Assembly: GCA_015680685.1 (NCBI GenBank)
Contig: MNCI01018050.1
Location: 318,722 to 382,721, forward strand
Direction of reading: 5' to 3'
DNA: 64,000 nt
Source of the DNA: Gnetum montanum
Taxonomy: Eukaryota > Streptophyta > Gnetopsida > Gnetales > Gnetaceae
The first letter of the stretch is position 1; every line of letters begins with the position of its first letter. The position numbers and the translations under genes were made by a program. The notes under the pieces are model-generated. The model was not told where the DNA came from. It made no database searches and was given only the letters and a program-made list of their open reading frames with translations. Shown here piece by piece: positions 24,987 through 37,529 of the stretch.

Positions 24987-27986
24987 TGTAACAACTTGTA
25001 TATTTAGATGTTCCGATTAGTATATTTATGTATGTGCTTGTGCATGTTTATGCTTCATTCATGGTGTTAGGATTTGGATATGCTTGTTTCTAAGTTATAT
25101 CTCTATCTTTCTATTTAATTTAATGTACATTTAATTTCCTTGCACTATTTTTATTAAGTATTTTTTAGATAGTATGCACTAACATGGTGAATGAGATTGG
25201 TAAATTCTTATGGAGGCTTTGGTATTGGTATATCATGGTCATGTAATGACATGAATAATTTTTGTGTTAGCATATTATTTTTTATTGTAATAATTAATTC
25301 ATATTTCATGTATTATTTTATTTTCTCATGACTTTAACATGAGTTATTAGTTTTTTGAAGGTTACATATGTTACATGAGTTTTGGAATGTAGATTGCTTT
25401 TATTATGATTTTAATTTTTACAAGATCAAATCATTTTTCTACATTGGATTCTTCAAGATATTTTTTGTAAGAACCCCATACTTCATTCAATTAAATACTT
25501 TACCATCAATTTTCTTAGATGTAGAAGTACTATTGGATTCAAGGCTTGTTGCCATTTACCATCAATTTTCTTAGATGTAGAAGTACTATTGGATTCAAGG
25601 CTTGTGGCCATTTACCATCAATTTTCTTAGATGTAGAAGTACTATTGGATTCAAGGCTTGTGGCCATATATGAAGCTTTTTTGGTGGGTATGACTAGATC
25701 AAAGAGTGTGTGTGTGATACTAATAAACTAGTGCTTCTATTCTTTCAAGTGAGTAATCTTGGCTTTTGTCCTATCTATTTTGCTTTAGCATAATTTTGTG
25801 TATATTCACCATGAAATTAGTTTTCCTTAATTTTATAAGATATGTTTGAATCATGTTGGGATTTAGGTATTACTTTGCATATGTGAATTTCCTAATTTAT
25901 ATGCTTATTTTGATGTTACTTTTATTCTATAATTTGTGTCTTTTAATGATTTTGGAAATGAGAGTTTAGTAAGAATCATCATAACAACTATTTTGGAAAT
26001 TGGATATTATGTTTCATAAGTAAATTAATATGCTACTATATTCATTTAATTATTCATTCTAGTTAGTTTTAACCATTTAATTGAATTTTGAATTCTTTTT
26101 CTTTCATGAGTTTCAACCAATATACCTAGGAGTTGGATCCTTATGTTTTTCCATCATTTTATTTGTAAATTTTCCTTCTATTTGTACATTATTTCTTGAT
26201 CTTTAAATCATGTAGTTAGTAACCAAAATGTAATATATTAATTTCAATTTATTTGAAGTCCATTTCATGATGTTTTCTATCTTTTTTTTTAATTTCTTAT
26301 AAAAAAAATAGTTAATCATAGGTTGTGGTAAGTAATGGTGTTGCTCATGAGTTTTGATTAAGTCATGATCTATACCATGTATCATGGTAAGATCATGATT
26401 AATCCTTTAGGCATCCTTATTTTCAATTTCAATTTCGGGAAAACTTGTAATCCCATGAGTTGTTATCAAGGCATGGTCTATTCCATTAGTGATGGTAAAT
26501 TTTTTGTTAAGACTTCAATGGTATTTTCATCAATGGGGGCCATTTTTTATATTTTGCTATCCAACATTATGCATGCTTAGATCATGGATTATTCATAACA
26601 GATTTTGATTAGATTTTGGTCAAGTGTTTTTTTTTGTAATTTATGGAACTACTTTCTCTCTATAAACCATGAGTTCTGATTAGGTCATGATGAGGCTTTG
26701 GTTCCCTAAATTTGTCATTTTTTATCCCATTTTACTATTGGAGCTTACTTGACATGTTTCTACAACTATAGACTTAGTTCAACATAGTTTTATATTTCTA
26801 GGATATGTTTGTTTGTTGGTTCAAGTTCTAGGAGTTGATTATTAGAGCTTTTGATTCAATTGAACTTGTTGGATATTGGTTGTATCCCTCCATCATCAAT
26901 TTTTGATTTGTTCTTATTTAAATATTGTTTGGTAGGAGTGAACATAGAGTAATGTGATCAATTAAAGATGAGCTTCCTAGAAATATTTGATATTTGATCC
27001 CTATATGGATGTACTAGTGTATTTCTTACTATAGGTCCTATCCTATAGGAGAGGATGGTACATGATTCTTTGATCTTTTTTTTCAATGCCTTCATAATGT
27101 TAGAGGTGAGTTTTTGGAAATGCCTCTAGTACTGATAGCCTATTTTTAGACTAATAAATAAATCCATGCACATAATAGTTTAGTATTTAGTTTTTAACAT
27201 ATTAAAAGTACACATGAAAATAATTCAAAAATTTAAAATTGAATGCAGTGCATCCTAACCTCCTTGTTTGTAGGTTGATGGATGAAGTTGAAAATTCATA
27301 TTAGTTACATATCATATGACATTTAGATTAATGTATGACGTATGATCTATGGTTTTGGATTTGTTGTACATACTAACATTATTTCTAGGCCAACATACCT
27401 TCACCTAGCTAGCATGAGACATACCCTTGATTTAGTTAGAGGAGGTGCCAAGGTTTCTCACTATATGTATACTAACCCTCTCTCTTATTTTAAGGTAATT
27501 ACAAATAGTTGGAGCAAGGGAATTTCTTTGATGTTTGCTATTGAATTTTAGATTTCTTACATGTTTATTTCCAACACTAGTCTATTTGTCTCTTGATATT
27601 ATTATTATATTTTGTACACACATTTTAGATTATTTTCTTGCATGCATTATGTAATTAAATAATGGATATTATGCTTGGATGAAAATATTATAGTACTATT
27701 ATAAATTTATTATTATATTTCATATTCTCATATTTATGTTTCTTTATCTTTTCTCATTTTAGCTTTAATTTTTATTACTTTTATATATTTATATTAATTT
27801 TTTAAATGTTGTTTCTTCCACTATAATGATCCTCTTTTAGTTTTGGTCATAACTAATAGAATTTTCCTTATTACTACATTAGTTTACTTTTTAAAAAATT
27901 TCTATTTTTGTGATGAATCATTCATTTAAGGATGATATACCCAATGTAATACTCTCCAACCTAAGGCTATCTAGTAGGAAGTTACA
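24987..27986 (+). repeat. Element C 3' LTR
   Basis: This is a 3.0-kb LTR starting TGTAACAACTTGTATATTT and ending AGGAAGTTACA. It contains the full middle segment missing from the 5' LTR, including GGTCCTATCCTATAGGAGAG (about 27023) and AATAAATCCATGCACATAAT (about 27158), which also occur in both LTRs of element D. The ORFs inside it are short, mutually inconsistent between LTR copies, and not supported as genes. Confidence 0.85.
25500..25667 (+). repeat. 56-bp tandem triplication within the C 3' LTR
   Basis: Three head-to-tail copies start ACCATCAATTTTCTTAGATG at 25502, 25558 and 25614. They are almost identical. The 5' LTR has a single diverged copy at about 19988. The near-identity contrasts with the decay around it, so the triplication came after most of the decay. 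Confidence 0.9.
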
Positions 27987-27991
27987 AATTT

Positions 27992-30207
27992 TTCCATGAT
28001 AAATCTACCAAGCTCACTTTATCTAGATAATAGTATGTTCCATAGTAAGAGAATCATGAATAGTAAGCTAAGGCATATGGAGGTAAGTTGTGTGATGCTA
28101 GATGATTAGCTATTGTGTGTTTGTGTATATATATAGACATATGTGTAGACACATATAGATATAGCTACATAGACACACACACAGACAATGCGTTGGGGCA
28201 TAATGCAATGAGAAAATCCAATTAAAACACTATCATTTACTATTTGATAGATTTTTTTTAAAAAAATATAAACCTTTCATCCCATGCATCAAGATTCAAG
28301 TCCTATTCAATTCAGTGTAAGGAACCAAGATGCCTAAATCTCTATGAAACCTTCAAGTGAAACTCAAATATCCAAAGATGCCCATTAGACATTTAAACAT
28401 AACCATTATACTATATTATAATATTATTTTTTGGACACTGACATCATTATCTTTTATACATTTTGCACATTCCTCATCATATTCTTCAATGAGGTTGTAT
28501 CCTACTTGACAAATGTAGCTAACCTTGTTGTTCTATCTTTTGCCAACCTAATTAGTTCAATTAATTCATCTTGTTATGGAGCAATGTGAAGCTTCCTCTC
28601 TCATTTCCTCATAGTCGTGTAGAGAAAAAATTTACTAATAGATTAATAATAAAGGAAGAGAAATGTAGCCAAGTATGTTGTAGTTAGGTTGGCTAATGAA
28701 ATGTAGTGAAAAAACCTTTCTTGCATAGCTCAATCTAGTAAGAACATGTAGGTACACTCTAGCTCATGTTTGAGAGAAAAGTTAGATGGGTGTCACACCT
28801 TACTTTATAAGGGATATGATTACTTGGATCTCAACTATTTAAAAATATCCATGGAGCACAAGCAATAACCCAGGATAGACTTAGTACAATGGGTTAAGAC
28901 ATTCTCTATATAGATTATTTAATGTACTAAATAAACCTTATTTAAAAATCCAATGCCACTAATAAGTGAGTTTAGATGCTATTCCTAATGCATGCAAATA
29001 CTATTATTAAAAATAACATAAATACCTTAAATCAATAATTTAGATTACATGTAAAACTAGCATGTAGAAAAAATAAAATATTTAGTACTAAAATAAGAAC
29101 TCGCTTTTATAATACCAACTCATCATATCAAGTAAATATGTCTTTTTTTAAACCTAGATTACTCTTATAGCTCCACCCATCTACCTTAGACAGAAAAGAA
29201 ATGAGACCTTATAGACCATGATATGTGGCTACTAAACATGCATATAGCTTTTGGAGCATTACCCATATGATATTAACATACACAAAGGCTCTTTGCTCTA
29301 TAGGAACTTTACTTGATACTTAAAATAGTTGTATAGGGACACTTTATAAGTTCCATCACTAACAAGAAAGCACAACAATGTTAGTTTATCTTATTACATG
29401 AGTAAATAGATCTTCTTTAGTCATGTACCTATGAAAACACAACATGAGCAATGTAAGGTGTAAACTCCTTAGGGGATGCCTATACTTATCAAAGGTAAAC
29501 TAATTAATCTCTTTATTTTTCAAAGAATCAAACTAACGTACAGATGATATGGATTGATTATGTAGTGTATCAACATGAAGCAATTATGGGCTAAGCAATT
29601 TTCAATCCTACATCAAGGTAGGTGAGATAAGTTGGTTGTGTTACCATTGCTATTTTCATTATTTTCCACTAAGGTTCCTATGTTTATTTCATTTTTTGTT
29701 TATTTTTTCTCTCATTAATATGTTATTATTTTTAGTTGTACTATTGTTGATGTGGTTAGCCTCATTAATGTGTTGCCTAAGGTATCTAAGGTATTCTCAA
29801 TGAAACATCTACCTATGTTATCTTATCTACCAATGATAACAATCACTATTTATAATGCCTACTATATACTATCACTACTCATTTTATTTTATTTGGAGTT
29901 TTTACTATACTTACACTTGCCTACTACTACTATTAATTACACTTATAGTGCTTACCAATACCAAGCTACCACTACTATCTGAAAGCTGATACTATTTACT
30001 AATACTTACTAATGCTGACAACTCTATATAAATTATCAAAAAATCTATACTAGACTACTTGAAAAATAGAAATAAGATAAGCTACCCATCATTAGTACTA
30101 TAAGAAAAATTACTACTATAAGATATATATATATATATATCTAAAACTAGTAGATATAGAAACACATTAGTCACAAAATATTTTTAGATAGTTATTCCTA
30201 CCCTTAG
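27992..30207. other. No gene recognised; AT-rich spacer with microsatellites
   Basis: No coding domain or LTR was recognised. A TG/TA/AC-type simple repeat lies at about 28118-28190, and an (AT)n run at about 30126-30142. Near 29820-30110 the DNA is rich in ACTACTACT-like trinucleotides. The region separates element C from element D. Confidence 0.5.
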
Positions 30208-31560
30208 TAGAAAAACCCATATTTTTGGATCTCCTTGGTGTGTGCGCTATTGAAAAGATTGTTATGCTTATGCTTATATATTTATATGTTTGTCTAGTTT
30301 GGCATATTTTATGCATTATGATGATGATGTTGATGATGAGATTTGGATTGTCTAGATTATTGGTTAATATTATGTATTCCTTTAGTTATATATAATTACA
30401 TGTATATTTCTATTATCATCTAGTATGTGTAAACTAATCCTATTATTTAGTGTGGTAGCAACTCATGTGTTTTGGTTGAGAGCATGACATGGCTTGTGAT
30501 TGTTGGCTTTTTTAATTATTGTTATTAATTTATTCTAGAGAACATGATTTGAGTTAGCAAATAAGTGGTAGATAGAGCTTATATAATAACATGTGTGCTA
30601 TGTATATCTTTAGATGTAATTATTTTAGATTTATCATACTCATCGATGTTGGGAAATTTTGGATTATATTTTCAGCATTGTATATTTTTATGGTATTTTT
30701 ATCTTTTAGTGGTTATGATATGTGAGAGAGTTATGTGAGTGGAAGAGGAAGTTACTTTAAGATAAAAAAATATTTTTGGTAGTTACTTTTGACTTTGTGG
30801 AAGTTTGAGGAATTGGTGTTTTCTTCTATTCCATGGTTTTTTTTATCCATCCTAGTTAAAACTCCTATGGTTCAATTCTTTCACATACTTTGATGATTTG
30901 GGGAGAGGTGCTATAAGATTAGAGCTAAGAAGTACTATTGAATTACAAATTAGTTATGTACATTACTTGGATATTTACATTTTACTTTTCTTTCTTATTA
31001 TTTTTTATCATTTTAATTTAGAAAAAAGTTATCTTGGCTTCTTTCCCATTTACCGTTACAAGTTTTATGCATATATGTAGGATGGGTCTTATTTATTTTT
31101 GTTGTATATTCTAAAATTATTTTTGGATTGATGGGCTTTATTTTGATGTAATAGAATGGTATTTGGATGAATTTTATTTATATAAATGTTAATTAATTGT
31201 ATTATTGTTTCCACTAATTTTGAACATGAGTTTTTTGAGGATTTTGCCAATAATGTTGTGGGATGGGTTTTGCAAATGAATTTCAAAGAAAATCTAGAGA
31301 TTTTAATATTTTTATTATGAAATTTATACAATTATTTTATTAATTTATAGAATTTCTTGATTTACTATTTATTTTTTATTTTTGTAATTTCTCTTCATGG
31401 AGGTAGGATTTTTAGAGATTTTTGTTAGTAGAATAGATAATTTATAGGAAAATATCTATAATCTTTTTAATACATTTGAGTTAGGATTTTTGCTATAGGT
31501 TTTAAAACTATTCTTGGAAAGCTATATAATTTTGAAAAATGAATCATTAAGAAAACATAA
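30208..31560 (+). repeat. Element D 5' LTR, left part
   Basis: It starts around CCCATATTTTTGGATCTCC, comparable to the ACTTGTATTTTTGGATG start in element C. It aligns with the second LTR from about 44360 onward (TGACATGGCTTGTGATTG versus GGTATGGCTTGTAATTG). It is cut at 31560 by element B, and the right part resumes at 41456. Confidence 0.75.
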
Positions 31561-32486
31561 TGATAAAAGCGGTTACTCTAGCAGTTATTCTAATTATTAG
31601 AGTGGTTACTCTATAGTTATTCTAATTATTAGAGTGGTTACTCTAGTAGTTACTCTAGTGGTTACTCTAGAAATTATTCTAATTATTGTGGTTACTCTAA
31701 TTATTAGAGTAGTTACTCCCAAGTCTATAAATACAATTCCCAGGCACATAATTGGGAAAGAAGTATGTTAGCAGTCAAGTAGTGAAACTCTTGTAGTCTG
31801 TTTGAAAGTTAGAGTATTTTCCAAGTGCCCACAAGAGGAGGTCTAAGTGTGGATAGATCTTTATTCGAGCATTATGTACCTAAGAACACCTTTTGTACAG
31901 CAATAAAGACGAGCTCTTTGATTCATCCTTGCAGCACTTGAGATTTGTTTTCTTATGCATTTATTTTATTTTATTTTCTTATGCATTTATTTTATTTTAT
32001 GCACTTTACATTTCTATTATTAGAACATCAATTCATTTTGATCAATTAACCAAACTATTAAATTACACAAGCATAACCACTTCAAGCATGCGTGTAATAC
32101 TTGGTAACCTAGTAATGATTAGTGTTTGGTAATCCTAGTAGTGTTGCATTGGTTCAAGATGTGTACGACAAGTAGGAACAGATGCTGGTGTTAGGATTAG
32201 TTAGAACTTAGTTAATGAGTAGTTAAGTTAAATTAGTCACTTAGTTACCTCTCTCCTTCCCTACTAGCGTAGGACATAAAAACATAAAAGCTATAAAAAT
32301 CATATGCCTTAAGCTTACTTAACCATACAATTGTGACATACAAGTAAGCTTGGGAAGACAATGATCAACCAACCTATCCTTATTCCACAAGGGAAAATAA
32401 GCACTTAGTCCTTGAAATTTGACCAGATCATGTGTGAAATGTTCATATTCGTATAGTTGAGTGTAGGGGTACCTCACCGCTCATTA
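31561..32486 (+). repeat. Element B 5' LTR
   Basis: The LTR begins TGATAAAAGCGGTTACTCTA and ends GGGTACCTCACCGCTCATTA. U3 (31570-31715) is an array of TTACTCTA/TAGAGT words forming palindromes. TATAAATA lies at 31726-31733 and AATAAA at 31902-31907, so R spans roughly the interval between them. U5 is long (about 550 bases). A 102-base block (32188-32289) is identical to the 3' LTR while its surroundings differ. Confidence 0.9.
31726..31733 (+). promoter_or_regulatory. Element B LTR TATA box
   Basis: TATAAATA sits just downstream of the palindromic U3 array and about 170 bases before the polyadenylation signal. The same octamer stands at the equivalent place in element A and the solo LTR. The 3' LTR of B has lost it. 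Confidence 0.75.
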
Positions 32487-32487
32487 T

Positions 32488-32505
32488 TGCCACCATTGCT
32501 AGAGA
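32488..32505 (+). other. Element B primer-binding site (tRNA-Asp type)
   Basis: TGCCACCATTGCTAGAGA compares with TGGCGCCGTTGCCGGGGA, the complement of the plant tRNA-Asp 3' end: 12 of 18 match, and five of the six differences are G-to-A or C-to-T. One T separates it from the LTR end. Confidence 0.8.
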
Positions 32506-32621
32506 CTTAGTTGTTTGTGCGCTAATTAGAACATAGGAAATCATTCACATCATTGGAACAAACCCTTAGGGTTGGTGAGAAAATAATAAACAAGAACACA
32601 TTGCACACTAAATAGATAAGT

Positions 32622-34560
32622 ATGTCTATTTCTTCATATGAAAGTGCCTCACCGTCTAGGTCTGAAATAGGAAACACTCGGTGGCATAATATAGATGATG
32701 TTGATCCGCCAGTCCCTCAACAAGTTCGAGTGGTATATATTCATCTTGATGAGTATATACCAGACTTCACCTTTATCCTTCATCAAGATGAACAAATTCA
32801 TTGGCGAGACTTAGAAGGTAACATAGTGTTACCTCTCGATCTTTCAGTCCCAAGCATGCTTCTTTGTTCTCTCACAAAAACTGGCATGCCACACTTACAC
32901 GTAGAATATATTGTGCAGGATCATAACTCGAGAGAATACCATCTCACAAAGGCATAACATCAAAGGGACTTGTAATAGGAGAGACATCATAAATCTTTCA
33001 AGGGTAAGTGGTCCCAGGATGCCCCACATGTCTTAAGAGAAAATGAGGGTGGTGAACCTACCTCATGTAGTTGGCCACACAACGATGTTCCTCCCCTTGA
33101 CTTTGGCCAAGGGGTTGTGTATTAGAACCTTCATTCTACTATTCATAATCGAGGTTCTGATACCCACAGGCATAAAGGGTCTAAAAAAGGGACATGAACT
33201 CATGATAAAGGTGGACATTTTGATCACAATTGTGATTGGGGCCGAGACTACAAAAGAGAAGGTAGCAGACACCATCATGGTGACAATTCTCCTTCTTATT
33301 TACCTTCATCATCTCCTTCACCCTCTCCTTTAGTATTCAAATGTGGTCATAAGGAAAAAGACCATGGGGATAAAGGTAGGAAAAGTGGAAGTCATAGATA
33401 AAACAACTAGGAAAGGGGATGAGGGCACTCAAGAGAGTCACAACATAGAAAAAGGGAGAGTAGGGAACAACGTAGGCATCATCGACGCCATGGACAAGAT
33501 GATCATGATGAACCCATACTCACTACTTGAAGTATGTTAGACATAACTGAGGTTGTTAGAATTCCAACAAGGCACCAGAAAGATAGTAGGATTAAGAGAT
33601 TAGATATGAACAATATCCCACAATTTCAAGGGGGATACAATGCTAATCCTCGGAATCATTTACAAGCATTCTATGATGCATGTGCCTTACAAAACATAAA
33701 GAATAAAGGGAAAAAATTTAAGTTGTTCCCATGGACATTAGTTAAAGAAGTAGAAAGCTAGTACCGGTCTTTAGAAACGGAATCCATTCGTAGGTGGAGT
33801 ACTATATTAGAACTATTTAATGACAAGTACCAAACATACTCGTGAGTGTCTAACTTGTGAAAGTAAATCCAAGGCTAGAAACAAGGTGGAAATGAACCCT
33901 TGGATGTTTCCATGAACCAATCCTATGCACTGTTACATCGTTGTGTTGGCCATGGTTATTCGCAAAGGGATCAAATACACCATCTCATGGATGGGCTTAG
34001 GCATGAAATGAGAAGAACCCTTGGGACTTATGCCCAAGGAAGACTATCCAAGCTTAGGTCCCATCAAATTCAAAGACTATTGAAGCAATTTTCTAAGGAA
34101 GAAGGTGAGCTACTGAAGAGAGAAAGTGTGGAAAAGTATAATCAAGATCATTTCCTCTGAAAGAGGGGAGTAAGATTTTGTGAGGATGAAGAAAAGTCAC
34201 CACTTGAAGAGATGGTGAATAGGAAAACTTTTCCTATCCAAAAGTTGACATCAAAAGTATCAGAAAAGGTAGACAAAATTTTGGATTCCCTAGACAATAG
34301 ATTTCAATATATTCTTAAAATAGTAGAGGATTCTAGAGAGCAAGGTAGTGATCATGAAAAAGAAAAAAGAGAGAAGCTGAACAGGCACGTATCAAGGGTA
34401 AGGGCAAAGTTGCCATCATTGAAGATGTTGTGGAGTTGGAAACAGATAATGATAGTGGATGTGAAATATGTCAATATGACCATCCTAAGAGATTTTACCC
34501 TGTAATCTCACATCTACAAGAGTCTAGGGTGTATGGAGCCAACCCATGATTGAACAAATG
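32622..34560 (+). pseudogene. Element B gag remnant
   Basis: An open N-terminal segment of 111 codons starts at 32622 (MSISSYESASPSRSE...). A frameshifted proline/serine/basic stretch follows to about 33540. The gag core appears at about 33610-34050 (IPQFQGGYNANPRNHLQAFY, then LKLFPW-like KLFPWTL, SIRRWSTILELFNDKYQTYS, LMDGLRHEMRRTLG). A basic, coiled-coil-like segment follows (34212-34390). A degenerate zinc knuckle, CEICQYDHPKRFYP, lies near 34460, with the last Cys replaced by Tyr. This protein packaged the element RNA. Stops and at least three frame changes disable it. Confidence 0.8.
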
Positions 34561-35139
34561 GAAAGCACCCCAAAGGTTACCTTACCCCCAAGGTAAGCCA
34601 AGATAGTTCCACCAACCCTTAATGTATTATCCAAGTGGAACTCCACCACAATCGATTGAGCAATACCAATAGTGGCAACACCCACAATCATGGGGAATGC
34701 CACCACCAAGGCAATAGTATCCTTACTGGTAACTTGACCCATATGGATATTACGTGCAACTGCCAAGCTCCCCACATGACTCTTCTGGTCACATCACTTC
34801 TCAACCTCACTACTAAGCCCATGAGTATTATGAGACTCCCTCTTCTAGGGATAATATTCTGCAAACATATCATCCTTCTCATCTAGCTACATCTCTTCCA
34901 CCAATATCTCTACTACCACCTACTCCAGCCATGTAGGGTGAAATCCCTACCCAGCTACAGCAATGTAATGTCACAAGGGTTGTTAACTTTTAACCTACTG
35001 TTGGTTCCAATAATCAATAATCACATGAAGAAAAGACCTTTCTTTAGAACCAATAGACTAACCAAGTTCTTGCAATCATAAGCGGTTGATTCTTTAGACA
35101 CCTTAGTATCAATCAAAACTTTAGAGCCTCCTTCAACTC

Positions 35140-35600
35140 AACCATTATACTCAATGCATATGGTCATGCTAACACATGTTGTCACTGATTGGATCAAATT
35201 TTGCCACCTTTCCAAGAAATTATCTGATCCTAGGAGTCCTTTGATATACTTACAAATTTTTGGAAATGTGTCATGCAAGGTTCTTTTGGATTCAAGTTCT
35301 AATGTCAACTTGATTTCTCAAGAAATGTACAAGGCCTAGAACCTACATTCATTGAAAAAGAGCAACATTCATCTAGAGGTGGCTGACTAGTCCATCATTG
35401 TCCAATTGGGACTAGTGGAAGACATTGTTACCACTGTTTGTAGGTGATCGTACCCAGCTGACTTCCTAGTGATTTATGTAAATAATGGTAAGGGGGACTT
35501 TTCAATCATAATGAAAAGAGCATGGCTAAGCACCATCGATGCATGCTTAGGAATCCATGATCTTTCCCTAGAAATATCAAAAGGAAAATACATTTAGAAA
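35140..35600 (+). pseudogene. Element B protease remnant
   Basis: The active-site region reads GNVSCKVLLDSSSNVNLIS (about 35260-35320). Asp is present, and the usual D-S/T-G has become D-S-S. The domain continues to FLVIYVNNGKGDFSIIMKRA and the phrase WLSTIDACLGIHDLSLEI (to about 35580). It lies between gag and RT as in other gypsy elements. TAG stops interrupt it. Confidence 0.75.
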
Positions 35601-36059
35601 GATCAAGAAGAAGAACGTTTCGTGCATCACATACAGTGACACAGGGTGTAATTTCCTATAGAGGTCATGGTTTGTGCAAAGTTTAGCATTTCCTACATGA
35701 AATCAGTGTGCACAAGTGATTAACATACAAATATGCTTGAGTGTAGTAGCCACATGATAGGAAGAAACCCAGTGGCTGATAGTTGATCAAGAAAATAGTT
35801 CACTCATATGCATGGAACCAACTGAGGGTTTGACTTGTGCTTATATCAATAGCATAGAAGCATTAGAGCAAGTTCACTGACAGCTTCCAAGTATTAACCT
35901 TGAAAATATCAACTGGGGGAAGTTGGAAATCCCTAAGAAATTTAAGTAGGAGCCCCTCAAGCTGAAACCATTGCCCACTGGTATGGAATGCACATTCCTT
36001 AAAAATGGAAAATCGGTAATTATCAACACTAAGCTTGCTTCTCAATAGAAAGAAGAATT

Positions 36060-37020
36060 GCTAAAGGTAATCAATAGATGGTCAAAAGCCTTCACTTGGT
36101 CATATCCCAAATTAACTGGAATAGATCCTAGGATACGCCAACATAGGATTTACATTGACCCCTCCATGAAGCCTTGAAGACAACCACAGAGGCATTTGAA
36201 CCCAAAGCTAAAGTAAGTAGTCAAGGAAGAAATCAAACAGCTTCTCAAGGTTGGGTTCATATATCCCATTGCTAATAGCGAATGGGTTATCCCCTTAGTT
36301 CTTGTGCCTAAAAAGGGAGGTAAATGGAGGGTGTGCATAGATTTTAGGCTACTAAATATGGCAACATTCAAAGATCACTTTCCATTTCCATTTGTCGACA
36401 AAGTCTTAGACACCATCATAGGGCATCACTAATATAGTTTTCTAGATGGATATAATAGATATAACCAAATACAAATAGCCCTAGAAGACCAAGCGAAGAG
36501 TACATTTACCAGTCCTTTAGGAATGCTCACATACAAAAAAATGCCATTTGGCTTGTGCAATGAACCTGCAACATTTCAGCCACTAGTTCTAAGCATATTC
36601 CAACAATAGATAAGGAATGGTGTGGAGGTCTTTATGGATGACTTCTCCACTTATGGAGAAAAATTTGATCAAGCCTTGGACTAGCTAGAGAAAGTGTTAA
36701 AAAGATGTGTAGAAACCAATTTGAGGCTCAACTAGTAGAAAATCCATTTGATGATCCAAGAAGGTGTAGTACTAGGGCACAAAATCTCACATATATGGAT
36801 AGAGGTAGACCCCAATAAAATCAAAATTATCCAAGGAATTACCCATCAACTGGAAACTGTCAAAGATATTCAGTCATTCCTTGGACATATTGGCTACTAT
36901 AGGAGATTTATTAAGAACTTTTCAAAGGTTTCCAAACCATTTGTGAAATTAATGAAAAAGGACATACCTTTCAAGTGGACCAGGGAATGCAAATTAGTTT
37001 TCCAAACTCTAAAATAGGAG
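36060..37020 (+). pseudogene. Element B reverse transcriptase remnant
   Basis: The RT is readable almost in one frame. It starts with a lead-in GIDPRIRQHRIYIDPSMKP (36118). Next come GFIYPIANSEWVIPLVLVPK, WRVCIDFRLLN, YSFLDGYNRYNQIQIALED, STFTSPLGMLTYKKMPFGLC and VEVFMDDFSTYG (about 36630), so both catalytic Asp residues are kept. The connection domain follows (FLGHIGYYRRFIKNFSKVSK, about 36880). Stops are mainly TAG at Gln or Trp positions, for example in LSIFQQ-IRNG. It is the best-preserved coding part of the window. Confidence 0.9.
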
Positions 37021-37510
37021 CTAGTAGAAACACCCATTCTACAAGCTCTTGACTAGTCCAAACCATTCCATATCATAACTGACACATCCAACTATGCTTT
37101 AGGAGTCATACTTACATAGTTATATGACTAGAAGCATCCTTATTACATCCATTTTGCAAGTAGAAGTATCACTGGTGCACAACTTAACTACACTACCAAG
37201 AGAAAGAATTAATGGTTGTAGTGTTTACACTAGAAAAGTTTAGACACTATGTATTGGGATATAAAGTATATATATATATATAGATCATAGTGAAATAAGG
37301 TTCCTCATGAATAAGCTAATGGTAAGCCCTCGTATCATACGATGGCTTGTAATCTTACAAGAGTTCAATCTTACAATGATCGATCGTAAAGGCATTGAGA
37401 ATGTAGTTGCTAATCATTTATCTTGGTTGCAATGGGACAACAAAGAGGATGAGTATCCAATTTCTAATTATTTTCGTTATGAATTCCTCTTTGCTGATGT
37501 AGTGAAAAAT
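37021..37510 (+). pseudogene. Element B RNase H remnant
   Basis: FHIITDTSNYALGVILT (about 37068) holds the first catalytic Asp. HPYYIHFASRSITGAQLNYT follows. A one-base frame change near 37205 leads to LMVVVFTLEKFRHYVLGYKV and YIDHSEIRFLMNK, then IDRKGIENVVANHLSWLQW (37380-37430). The order and motifs match plant gypsy RNase H. Several TAG stops correspond to expected Gln or Trp codons. Confidence 0.85.
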
Positions 37511-37529
37511 TAATAACCCATGGATACAA

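Larger units (their letters stand above)
19480..27986 (+). mobile_element. Element C: chromovirus-like Ty3/gypsy with both LTRs and target duplication
   Basis: The LTR starts match (TGTAACAACTTGTAT at 19480 and 24987) and the ends match (TTTTACA at 21019, GTTACA at 27986). The element is flanked by a perfect 5-bp duplication, AATTT (19475-19479 and 27987-27991). A tRNA-iMet-type primer site follows the 5' LTR. The interior keeps a gag core, then an inverted LTR fragment, then RT, RNase H and integrase. The LTR family is shared with element D. Both LTRs have been restructured: the 5' copy lost about 1.25 kb and the 3' copy gained a 56-bp triplication. All coding parts are broken. Confidence 0.9.

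Noticed and set aside
26365-26580. Conserved small protein shared with 21811-22029 (minus)
   Set aside because: The similarity is explained by the two regions being copies of the same LTR in opposite orientation. The surrounding LTR is non-coding.
28118-28190. Possible regulatory or CRISPR-like repeats
   Set aside because: It is a simple TG/TA/AC microsatellite with no spacer structure, in a plant genome context.
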